Of a DNA stretch of 5,326 nucleotides, positions 1-5,326 are shown piece by piece. Each line of letters starts with the position of its first letter. Position 1 is the stretch's first letter. The position numbers and the translations under genes are program-made. This DNA is from Bacilli bacterium (GTDB lineage: Bacteria; Bacillota_I; Bacilli_A; RFN20; CAG-288): NCBI GenBank assembly GCA_900763245.1, contig CAAFJQ010000006.1:1-5326 (forward strand). The letters are read 5' to 3'. Below the pieces are notes generated by a model, which saw nothing but the letters and a program-made list of their open reading frames with translations, searched no databases and was not told the origin of the DNA.

Positions 1-1
1 G

Positions 2-523
2 GAAGAAAAATATCTAGATGAATATAAAAGCAGAACAAAAACATATCTTCCCTATTTTCTGCTTTCGCTTTACAAGAGAAAAAGAGATATTTTCTTTCTC
101 TCTTTCCATGTCCTTGTCTTTCCTCTTTATGCGACGCTTCTGTACTTTCAGAAGACCATGGAACAAAGACTCTTCTATTTCTACTTTGTCTTCCTTCTTG
201 TAATTGTATTGCTGTTGATCCTCTCCTATATTCTTTTCCTCTCCCCTCTATCAGAAAAGAAAGAACAAGGGGAAAAAGAATACGAATACCAGATCTACAA
301 TGATCACCTATCAAGAACAGAAGAAGAGAAAGAAGAAATCCTTTACTATACGAATATCCAGATAGGAAAAGAAACAAAAGATTACTATCTTTTCCTTTCA
401 AGAGACAACAAAGAGTACATCATAGAAAAAAGCAAAATCAAACCAGATACACAACTTTGTCTTTCCACCATCCTGAAGGAAAGAAAATATGATAGACTAC
501 TAGCGTTGAAAAGACAAAAATGA
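2..523 (+). CDS. YcxB-like two-helix membrane protein, 5'-partial
   Basis: The frame is open from the left edge to the TGA at 521-523 (173 residues in the window), so the gene starts outside. An ATG at 158 would give a 121-residue protein, but it sits between two hydrophobic helices with only a weak AGAAG-like sequence before it, and the upstream frame reads as sensible protein. Visible order: a short polar segment beginning EEKYLDEYKS, a basic patch KRKR (25-28), membrane helix 1 (about 29-49), a short turn QKTMEQR, membrane helix 2 (about 57-80), then a charged cytoplasmic domain of about 90 residues. That domain contains ETKDYYLFLSRDNKEYIIEK, which resembles the C-terminal domain of YcxB-like proteins, where a strand 'etk.yyl.....y.ipk' precedes a closing helix. 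The two helices and total length also fit that family. Its biochemical role is unknown. The stop overlaps the priA start as ATGA, implying translational coupling. The family call is from memory of the pattern, not a search. Confidence 0.72.
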   Translation, partial: EEKYLDEYKSRTKTYLPYFLLSLYKRKRDIFFLSFHVLVFPLYATLLYFQKTMEQRLFYFYFVFLLVIVLLLILSYILFLSPLSEKKEQGEKEYEYQIYNDHLSRTEEEKEEILYYTNIQIGKETKDYYLFLSRDNKEYIIEKSKIKPDTQLCLSTILKERKYDRLLALKRQK

Positions 524-2733
524 TCTATATTGTCAAAGTGCTTATCGGAAGGGCAGTCTATGCACTGGACAGGCCTTTCACCTATTACAGCGAAGATAAT
601 AGCATTCATGAAGGAATGCGTGTTTTAGTGAGCTTCTCTCAAAGCAAAGAGACGATTGCTTTTGTCATCGAAGAACCAATAGCCATCGATAAAACGATCG
701 AAGAATATCAGAAAGAAGTCGGAATGAAGATATCAAGAATCATCAGACCGGTAGATGAAGCACCCCTGTTAAGCAAAAAGCTGCTCCTCCTTGCAAAACA
801 GATGGCAGGCTACTATCAGTGCGATCTCATCCGTGTTCTTCAGACGATGCTTCCTCCTTCGTTGAAGCCGAAGGATTCGGCTTTAAGAAAAGCGCAGAAA
901 AAGACCATCGACTTTGTTTTTGTAAAACCGTATGACAAAGAGATGCTGAGCAAAAACGAAAAATCTCTTTATGAAAAGATCGAGAAAGAAAAGAACGGCA
1001 TCAGAAAAAGTGAAATCAGTGCCAAAGCATCATTGAACAAGCTCTTGGAAAAAAAGGCTGTCGAAATCAAAGAGATACCAGTGAGCCGAATACCGGAGCT
1101 TGTCACAGAATCAATCATTCCTTATCAGCTGACGCTTGAACAAGAACATGTCTATCACGATGTATTGAACAGTTCTGACAGAATATTTTTGCTTCAGGGT
1201 GTTACAGGTTCCGGAAAGACGGAAGTCTATATTCACCTTGCCGAGACTCTTCTCAAAGAAGGAAAAGGTGTATTGATACTCGTCCCCGAAATCGCATTGA
1301 CCGACCACATGCTCTATCTTCTCAAGTGTCATTTCCATGATGCTATCTCCATCCTCAACTCCTCCTTGTCCGATAGCAGAAAATATGATGAATACCAAAG
1401 AATCCTCTCTGGTCAGGCAAAAATTGTTTTAGGAACAAGAAGTGCCGTATTCGCACCTGTTAAGAATCTTTCATTGATCATTATCGATGAAGAGCATTCA
1501 AATAGCTACAAGCAGGACAAAAGTCCATATTATGATGCGATCAAAGTCAGCATCATGAGAAGCGAGAACGAAAACCTGAAGGTACTGTTAGCCTCTGCTA
1601 CACCGAGAATCATCGATAAAGCAAGAGCGATGAAAAACATCTATCATCCTCTTTATATGAACAAGAGAATCGCTAAGACACAGGAGAAAGACATCATCCT
1701 TGTCAACATGAACAATCCGGAATCGCTCAACCCGGAAAAGTCCAGCATGTTCTCTTTAAGGCTTGTCAAAGAAATAGAGGAAAACCTAAAGAAGAAAGAG
1801 CAGACGATGATTCTTATCAACAGACGTGGTTATTCGCCTATCTATATCTGCAGACAGTGTCATAAGACAGTCTTATGCCCTAATTGCGGCATACCGCTGA
1901 ATTATCACAAACGATACGACAGCCTGAATTGTCATCACTGCGGATATAAAATCAGCACTATCGGCTATCGTTGCGAGTGTGGAAGCAAAGATTTTCTCTC
2001 CTTAGGATACGGAACAGAAAGAGCATATGAAGAACTTCGTTATTTCTTCCCGAATGCCAAGATCACAAGGCTGGATTCCGATGTCTCCTCCAACGAGATC
2101 AGGCACCAGGTATTAGAACAGTTTGCAGATGGTGAGACTGATATCATCGTCGGCACTGAAATCATCGCAAAAGGCCATGATTTCCCAAAAGTCACACTGG
2201 CTGCCATACTGGATGCCGACTCCTCTCTTCGCATTCCTTCCTATACTGCAAATGAGGACACCTTCGACCTCATCTCTCAGTTTGTCGGAAGAGCAGGAAG
2301 AAAAGACTTGAAAGGAAGAGTGCTTCTTCAGACTTACAATCCAAACAATGAAGTGATACAATTAGGCGCTAAGCAGGATTACGACACTTTCTATCTGAAA
2401 GAGATGGAAGAAAGAAAGAAGTACAAGTATCCTCCTTACACCTACTTATCCAGCATCAATATCAAAGGTGTCGACTTAAAGGAAGTGCTTTCGATTGCAG
2501 ACCAGATCAAAAACTATCTTCTGAAAAAGACTGCAGGACTACGTTTTGATATATTCGGTCCATCAGCTCCCTATATTGCACATATCAACGGAAGATATTA
2601 TCGTACAATCCTGATAAAATATAAGTCGATAGAAGAAGCGGAGAATGTCCTCTCCGGAATCAAGGATTTCCGCTCTTTATCCGATAAGGTCGATATCAGC
2701 ATCAACGTCGATTCCGGAAACGAAAACAACTGA
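520..2733 (+). CDS. priA: Primosomal protein N' (replication restart helicase PriA)
   Basis: PriA is a 3'-to-5' superfamily 2 DNA helicase that recognises stalled or collapsed forks and starts primosome assembly to reload the replicative helicase. The 737-residue protein has normal family length and all expected parts. The N-terminal 3'-DNA-binding domain begins IVKVLIGRAVYALDRPFTYY. Walker A is GVTGSGKT (227-234, Lys233), the Walker B box is DEEH (323-326), and motif III is SATPR (359-363). Eight zinc-binding cysteines lie at 444, 447, 453, 456, 471, 474, 485 and 487. GYGTERAYEEL follows, then motif V VGTEIIAKGHDF (544-555) and motif VI QFVGRAGR (587-594). The C-terminal domain includes the KYPPY segment near 636-640. 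Two oddities are Glu547 where PriA usually has Gln, and PYYDAIKVSIMRS where most have a PxYHARDxAxxR stretch. The ATG overlaps the previous stop and has only a weak GAAAAG upstream, so translation is probably coupled. Catalytic motifs are intact, so it is expected to be active. Confidence 0.97.
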   Translation: MIYIVKVLIGRAVYALDRPFTYYSEDNSIHEGMRVLVSFSQSKETIAFVIEEPIAIDKTIEEYQKEVGMKISRIIRPVDEAPLLSKKLLLLAKQMAGYYQCDLIRVLQTMLPPSLKPKDSALRKAQKKTIDFVFVKPYDKEMLSKNEKSLYEKIEKEKNGIRKSEISAKASLNKLLEKKAVEIKEIPVSRIPELVTESIIPYQLTLEQEHVYHDVLNSSDRIFLLQGVTGSGKTEVYIHLAETLLKEGKGVLILVPEIALTDHMLYLLKCHFHDAISILNSSLSDSRKYDEYQRILSGQAKIVLGTRSAVFAPVKNLSLIIIDEEHSNSYKQDKSPYYDAIKVSIMRSENENLKVLLASATPRIIDKARAMKNIYHPLYMNKRIAKTQEKDIILVNMNNPESLNPEKSSMFSLRLVKEIEENLKKKEQTMILINRRGYSPIYICRQCHKTVLCPNCGIPLNYHKRYDSLNCHHCGYKISTIGYRCECGSKDFLSLGYGTERAYEELRYFFPNAKITRLDSDVSSNEIRHQVLEQFADGETDIIVGTEIIAKGHDFPKVTLAAILDADSSLRIPSYTANEDTFDLISQFVGRAGRKDLKGRVLLQTYNPNNEVIQLGAKQDYDTFYLKEMEERKKYKYPPYTYLSSINIKGVDLKEVLSIADQIKNYLLKKTAGLRFDIFGPSAPYIAHINGRYYRTILIKYKSIEEAENVLSGIKDFRSLSDKVDISINVDSGNENN

Positions 2734-2747
2734 AAGGAAAAATCAAC

Positions 2748-3332
2748 ATGATCACAGTTTCTCTTCTTGGCATGGATTATTATCACGCCATTGACGTCAC
2801 AAAAAAGATTCACAGCAGATTAGTCGAAATCTACCGCTGCAAAGACGAAGACCTCGTCTTCTTTGCACCGGAGTCCTTCATCATCCATGATGGCATCGAA
2901 CAGACATCCTTCCGTCTTAACATCAAAGTCGAAGCACCGGAGATGTACATGGACAAAGAGAGCGAAGTCAGAGATGCTCTCTTTGATTCCCTGAAGGATG
3001 TCGCTATCCACTTCAGACTGCTCTTCACCTATTTCGATCCTGAACACGAATATCTCAAGATTGATGACACCTATCCTGAATACATGACAGAAAACAATGT
3101 TGTCAAAGCAGAGGATGCTCATGATCACGACCACGAAGATGATGATGACCAGTCCTATTCTGAAGAATACGAAGAGCCTTATATGGGAGACATCATCGGA
3201 GAATTCGATGCCTATATCCAGAAACATCCCGATGCCACCAATGATGAGATCTATCAGGCTCTTACCGAAATCAGAGAAAAAGTCACTGAAAAACATCATC
3301 AGCAAGGTGATGACGGCATCGACGAAGAATAG
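2748..3332 (+). CDS. Uncharacterised protein with acidic His-rich linker, downstream of priA
   Basis: I do not recognise this 194-residue protein. Its start is well supported: AAAGGA at 2733-2738 overlaps the priA stop and lies 9 bases before the ATG. No signal peptide or membrane helix is visible, so it is probably cytoplasmic. Residues 1-100 look like a compact alpha/beta domain: strand ITVSLLGM, helix about 12-30, strands around 36-47 and 54-63, and helix about 69-95. This order vaguely recalls small ferredoxin-like or tautomerase-like folds, but there is no Pro after the initiator Met, so a tautomerase is unlikely. Residues 122-134 (EDAHDHDHEDDDD) form an acidic, histidine-rich linker that could bind divalent metal or simply be a flexible spacer. 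Residues 147-182 form a second, amphipathic helical region, and the end is acidic. It lies in the same transcription unit as priA, 14 bases downstream, and is followed directly by a terminator; a role linked to replication restart is only an inference from position. Confidence 0.87.
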   Translation: MITVSLLGMDYYHAIDVTKKIHSRLVEIYRCKDEDLVFFAPESFIIHDGIEQTSFRLNIKVEAPEMYMDKESEVRDALFDSLKDVAIHFRLLFTYFDPEHEYLKIDDTYPEYMTENNVVKAEDAHDHDHEDDDDQSYSEEYEEPYMGDIIGEFDAYIQKHPDATNDEIYQALTEIREKVTEKHHQQGDDGIDEE

Positions 3333-3338
3333 CATTTA

Positions 3339-3383
3339 AAAAGTCCTTCCTGCTCTACAAAGCATAGAGAAAGAAGGACTTTT
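3339..3383. terminator. Bidirectional rho-independent terminator between convergent genes
   Basis: A perfect 11-base-pair stem pairs AAAAGTCCTTC (3339-3349) with GAAGGACTTTT (3373-3383). An inner stem pairs CTCTA (3353-3357) with TAGAG (3365-3369) around a 7-base loop. On the plus strand the stem runs into TTTTATTATG and then a T-rich stretch. On the minus strand it ends GGACTTTTTAAATG. It starts 7 bases after the stop of the 194-residue plus-strand gene and lies 47 bases beyond the stop of the convergent minus-strand gene, so it can serve both units. Confidence 0.88.
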
Positions 3384-3429
3384 ATTATGCTTATTTTATT
3401 TACAACCCAACTGATGCAATCTAAATTGT

Positions 3430-3834
3430 TTAGACTTCAGGGCTTTCTATCTTACCGCCGTCTTCGACATCGTTTTCCTTAAAACGGAAAGAAAACTCAA
3501 GCTCGGCATCAGGCTCGAAAAGGTTTTTGCCATCATAGGAAAGGGACAGGAACCCTTTTTCGTAGACCATGTCTTTGAGAACATAGTTGTCACATTCTTC
3601 ACCGCTTGATTTGAAATCGCTCACGCCGGAAAATCTAATGATGAAGAGGTGTCCGTTAAGTCCTTCCATGCAGCAGTCATGATCATGTTCTTCTTCATGA
3701 TCATGTTCATGTTCTTCCTCTTCTTCGTTATCAGCGACAACCTGAAGAGTAAGGACATCGCCCTTATATAAATAACGTACAAGTTCACAGGCCTTCAATA
3801 GATGAAGGTCATTCTTCAGATCTTCGTCATTCAT
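3430..3834 (-). CDS. Small acidic protein with His/Glu/Asp-Cys cluster, unknown function
   Basis: I do not recognise this 134-residue protein. The start is supported by AAGGAAG (minus-strand sense, 3844-3850) 9 bases before the ATG, inside the end of the upstream gene, which it overlaps by 8 bases. Residues 1-34 contain a helix and LYKGDVLTLQVV, read as a beta strand. Residues 37-55 are a dense run of Glu, His and Asp with His at 42, 44, 46, 50 and 52 and Cys at 54 and 55, plausible soft/divalent metal ligands. The rest (about 61-121) has alternating strand-like segments: GHLFIIRFSGV, NYVLKDMVYEKGFLSLSYDG, AELEFSFRFKE. These suggest a small beta-rich domain rather like an immunity or lipid-/ligand-binding barrel, but this is only a secondary-structure impression. 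No signal peptide is visible. It sits in a two-gene unit with a small membrane protein, so the two may act together at the inner face of the membrane. Confidence 0.85.
   Translation of the reverse strand: MNDEDLKNDLHLLKACELVRYLYKGDVLTLQVVADNEEEEEHEHDHEEEHDHDCCMEGLNGHLFIIRFSGVSDFKSSGEECDNYVLKDMVYEKGFLSLSYDGKNLFEPDAELEFSFRFKENDVEDGGKIESPEV
3678..3713 (-). repeat. Imperfect 18-base tandem repeat encoding the His/acid run
   Basis: CATGATCATGTTC occurs at 3678-3690 and again at 3696-3708, a period of 18 bases (6 codons). The last 5 bases of the second unit differ (ATGTT against TTCTT). On the coding (minus) strand it spells alternating Glu, His and Asp codons of the 134-residue protein. In-frame slippage could lengthen or shorten the run without breaking the gene. 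Confidence 0.75.
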
Positions 3835-4186
3835 CTTTCTTATCTTCCTTTACTACAACAGTCTTGCCCTGAACGATTTCTTTCTTGACCGGTTTCTTTT
3901 CATCCGGTTTCTTGAAAACGAGATAATAGACAAAAAGAGTAAGGACAGCGGCTGTAAGAATCCAGAACAATGACATGACAATGTAATCGCTTGAAGAGAC
4001 AGTCGTCTCCATCACGTTCTCGTGATTTGCGCTGTCACCGAAAAGTGTTTTTCCATTTGCAATGGAAACACTCATGCCGATAGACATGTAAAGTCCTAAG
4101 ACAGAGGCAAGGCCCATAAAGACCAGTGAGATGATGTCATGTATGCTCATCTTCTTAAAATGATTTTTGATTTTTTCGTTTTTCAT
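3827..4186 (-). CDS. Small two-helix membrane protein, unknown function
   Basis: I do not recognise this 119-residue protein, but its layout is clear. It has a basic N-terminus (KNEKIKNHFKKM), membrane helix 1 at about 18-43, a polar loop of about 24 residues (from NGKTLFGDSANHEN to SSSD), membrane helix 2 at about 68-91, and a lysine-rich tail of 28 residues. By the positive-inside rule both ends face the cytoplasm and the loop is outside. It contains no cysteines or obvious enzyme motif. The ATG at 4184-4186 lacks a Shine-Dalgarno sequence; a likely -10 box ends 9 bases upstream, suggesting an almost leaderless transcript. The internal Met at residue 13 has AAGAAG directly against it with no spacer, so it is a poorer start. 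The end overlaps by 8 bases the acidic His-rich gene and contains that gene's ribosome site, so the two are probably co-expressed. Confidence 0.85.
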   Translation of the reverse strand: MKNEKIKNHFKKMSIHDIISLVFMGLASVLGLYMSIGMSVSIANGKTLFGDSANHENVMETTVSSSDYIVMSLFWILTAAVLTLFVYYLVFKKPDEKKPVKKEIVQGKTVVVKEDKKDE

Positions 4187-4195
4187 AACAAGAGA

Positions 4196-4224
4196 ATTTT
4201 ACCAAAAACAATATGGAATATAAA
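4196..4224 (-). promoter_or_regulatory. Probable extended -10 promoter for the two-gene minus-strand unit
   Basis: In minus-strand sense, TGG TAAAAT gives an extended -10 element (TGn at 4202-4204, -10 at 4196-4201). A weak -35 candidate, TTTATA (4219-4224), lies 17 bases upstream. Transcription would begin about 7 bases beyond the -10, near 4189, only a few bases before the ATG at 4186. The weak -35 is the main doubt; read-through from yebC past the terminator is an alternative. Confidence 0.5.
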
Positions 4225-4261
4225 GACAAACAAAAAGGATACCCCTTAAAGAGATACCCTT
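4225..4261 (-). terminator. Rho-independent terminator of yebC
   Basis: In minus-strand sense, AAGGGTATCTC (4251-4261) pairs with GGGGTATCCTT (4235-4245) around a 5-base TTTAA loop, giving 11 pairs of which 3 are G-U. The stem is followed by TTTGTTTG and more T-rich sequence. It starts 14 bases after the yebC stop codon. The two arms also look like direct repeats of GGGTATC, which disguises the hairpin at first sight. Confidence 0.72.
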
Positions 4262-4275
4262 GTTGAGAACAGAGT

Positions 4276-5007
4276 TTAGAGTTCGGCGTTATGATAAACA
4301 GCCTGGACGTCTTCAATCTCATCCATGTCTTCGATGAGATTTTCAATCTTTGCCTTATCCTCATCGGAAACCTTGACGGTATCGCCTGTCGGGATGTAAG
4401 TGACTTCGCAAGTAGAGAAGTCATCTTCACCGACACCGAAATCCTTCATGATAGCATCTCTGGCGCGATTGAGATCATTCGGAGTGACCTGAATGACAAA
4501 GGTGTTTTCATCCTGATCGACGGACTGAACATCGATTTCATTGTTGAAGATGAGGTCTTCTTCGATTTCATCAGCATTCTTGTTGCAATCGAAGGAAAGG
4601 ACACCCATACGGACGAAGTTGAAAGCAGCAGAACCGCTGTTTCCGACCTTTCCGCCATGATGAGTGAAACAAGCTCTGACAGCTGCAAAAGCTCTCTTTT
4701 CATTATCGGTCAATGTATCGACCATGATGGCGACTCCGCCAGGGCCGAAACCTTCATATCTGCCAGCGACAAAAGCAGCGGCATCTTTGCTCTTGGCCTT
4801 ATCGATAGCTCTATCGATAACGTCACGAGTGACATGCTGAGCCTTCCATTTTTCGATGGCGGATCTCAATGCGAGGTTCTCATTAGGATCAGGGACACCA
4901 CTCTTTGCGGCAAGATAAATTTCCTTGCTAGCTCTGTTGTACAATGCCGATTTTGCGGCGTTTGTCTGTGCAATTTTCTTTGCTCTGACTTCGTGTGCTC
5001 TACCCAT
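4276..5007 (-). CDS. yebC: YebC/PmpR/TACO1-family regulator or translation factor
   Basis: This complete 243-residue protein has normal family length. The N-terminal helical domain begins MGRAHEVRAKKIAQTNAAKS, includes the conserved EIYLAAKSGVPDPNENLALR, and ends with DVIDRAIDKAKSK (62-74). The second domain carries the family signature RYEGFGPGGVAIMVDTLTDN (83-102) followed by GGKVGNSGSAAFNF (118-131). The C-terminus has the usual DVQAVYHN (233-240). The family was first annotated as DNA-binding transcriptional regulators (YebC, PmpR). The mitochondrial relative TACO1 and more recent bacterial work point to a role in translation, helping ribosomes through difficult stretches such as polyproline, so the 'regulator' label should be held lightly. 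The MGR start without the 'AGHSKW' motif resembles the shorter YeeN/YeeI-type branch more than E. coli YebC. AAAAGAGGT (5014-5022, minus sense) is a good ribosome site before the ATG. The gene has its own promoter and terminator, so it looks monocistronic. Confidence 0.95.
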   Translation of the reverse strand: MGRAHEVRAKKIAQTNAAKSALYNRASKEIYLAAKSGVPDPNENLALRSAIEKWKAQHVTRDVIDRAIDKAKSKDAAAFVAGRYEGFGPGGVAIMVDTLTDNEKRAFAAVRACFTHHGGKVGNSGSAAFNFVRMGVLSFDCNKNADEIEEDLIFNNEIDVQSVDQDENTFVIQVTPNDLNRARDAIMKDFGVGEDDFSTCEVTYIPTGDTVKVSDEDKAKIENLIEDMDEIEDVQAVYHNAEL

Positions 5008-5073
5008 AGTTATACCTCTTTTCTATGTATGTCGATTTTTCCACAATAAAAAGCAGCGGAAAAGACATTTATT

Positions 5074-5102
5074 ATTATAGTAACCTTACTTAAATGAAAC
5101 AA
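5074..5102 (-). promoter_or_regulatory. Sigma-A type promoter of yebC
   Basis: In minus-strand sense, a consensus -10 TATAAT (5074-5079) is preceded at exactly 17 bases by TTGTTT (5097-5102), which keeps the important TTG of the -35. The predicted start near 5067 leaves a leader of about 60 bases with the Shine-Dalgarno sequence at its end. I see no riboswitch or attenuator in that leader. Confidence 0.72.
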
Positions 5103-5206
5103 GAAGAAATTAAGGCCATTGAAATGTTTTTCATATGCTTTTCTTCTTTTTCGGAAGTACACAACATGTTTTGCACTTGGAATCGTACTATTGACTCGCA
5201 CGCAAG

Positions 5207-5235
5207 TTGTCAATTCATTTTCCTTGTTTTAAAAT
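5207..5235 (+). promoter_or_regulatory. Sigma-A type promoter of the PHP-domain gene, overlapped by a dyad
   Basis: TTGTCA (5207-5212, 5 of 6 to consensus) and TAAAAT (5230-5235, 5 of 6) are separated by exactly 17 bases. The predicted start near 5242 is only about 4 bases before the ATG at 5246, and no Shine-Dalgarno sequence is seen. A dyad TTGAC (5191-5195) / GTCAA (5209-5213) overlaps the -35 box and could be an operator, though 5-base arms may be chance. Confidence 0.68.
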
Positions 5236-5245
5236 ATTCATATCT

Positions 5246-5326
5246 ATGTTCATTTCAAATTATCACACGCATACAAAAAGATGCGGACACGCTACCGGAG
5301 AAGATGAAGACTATGTCTTGGAAGCA
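5246..5326 (+). CDS. PHP-domain phosphoesterase, histidinol-phosphatase-like, 3'-partial
   Basis: The first 27 codons of a gene that leaves through the right edge. The peptide begins MFISNYHTHTKRCGHATG and continues EDEDYVLEA. The HTHT pair of histidines close to the N-terminus is metal-binding motif I of the PHP superfamily, and the following 'RCGHA..ED.YV..A' matches the opening of HisJ/HisK-type histidinol-phosphatases (EC 3.1.3.15, last-but-one step of histidine biosynthesis). Similar proteins are often annotated so in bacteria without a histidine operon and may be general phosphoesterases, so the substrate is uncertain. An in-frame stop at 5192-5194 bounds the start; ATG 5246 puts the motif where the family expects it. 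It is divergent from yebC and has its own promoter. The call rests on 27 residues. Confidence 0.74.
   Translation, partial: MFISNYHTHTKRCGHATGEDEDYVLEA

Noticed and set aside
158..523. A stand-alone 121-residue protein starting at ATG 158
   Set aside because: The same frame is open upstream to the window edge and encodes another membrane helix, so this ATG is most likely an internal methionine.
2748..3047. Tautomerase/MIF family for the start of the 194-residue protein
   Set aside because: The strand-helix-strand order is suggestive, but the catalytic proline after the initiator methionine is absent (Ile2).
2820..3335. A 171-residue minus-strand reading frame opposite the gene after priA
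   Set aside because: It is antisense to a gene with a good ribosome site and sensible composition; its runs of Ile, Val and Phe come from complementing Asp, Glu and His codons.
3678..3713. A CRISPR-like repeat array
   Set aside because: Only two short imperfect units in a coding run with no spacers; it is a codon repeat.
4291..5049. A 252-residue plus-strand reading frame opposite yebC
   Set aside because: yebC is a clear family member on the other strand with a promoter and ribosome site; the antisense frame is a by-product of its codon use.
5101..5148. Inverted repeat AAGAAGAAA / TTTCTTCTT in the divergent spacer
   Set aside because: The arms are A/T-rich purine-pyrimidine tracts 30 bases apart, no transcript on either strand would end there, and such tracts are frequent in this base composition.
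5010..5213. A 67-residue minus-strand frame upstream of yebC
   Set aside because: It covers the yebC promoter and leader, has no ribosome site, and its sequence does not look like a protein.

Overview
The window is AT-rich, densely packed, and looks like ordinary chromosomal housekeeping DNA from a low-GC Gram-positive bacterium (Firmicutes). The compact gene style, lysine- and glutamate-rich proteins and the flavour of the YebC and PHP proteins suggest something near the Erysipelotrichia; that placement is inference and no rRNA or species marker is present. I see no phage, insertion sequence, CRISPR array, tRNA or rRNA.

Left block, plus strand (2-3332): the C-terminal part of a two-helix membrane protein of YcxB-like type runs in from the left edge. 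It overlaps by 4 bases (ATGA) the start of a complete priA, the primosomal replication-restart helicase. A complete gene of unknown function follows 14 bases later; it carries an acidic, histidine-rich linker. The three read as one transcription unit whose promoter lies outside the window. A strong hairpin at 3339-3383, which looks able to work in both directions, ends it.

Middle block, minus strand (3430-4186): a two-gene unit convergent with the first. It encodes a small two-helix membrane protein, then, overlapping by 8 bases, a small acidic protein with a dense His/Asp/Glu/Cys run. Neither was recognised. Its likely promoter is an extended -10 box so close to the ATG that the transcript would be almost leaderless.

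Right block: a complete YebC/PmpR/TACO1-family gene on the minus strand (4276-5007) with its own promoter, Shine-Dalgarno sequence and terminator. Divergent from it, the first 27 codons of a PHP-domain, histidinol-phosphatase-like gene leave through the right edge. This fragment is short but carries the HTHT metal-binding signature, and a good sigma-A type promoter (TTGTCA-17-TAAAAT) sits only 10 bases before its ATG. The 238-base divergent spacer holds both promoters and a small dyad.

No new defence or mobile system is evident. The points most worth a second look are the paired His/acid-rich unknown proteins on either side of the shared terminator, the two apparently leaderless starts, the true extent of the first gene, and some unusual motif residues in PriA.
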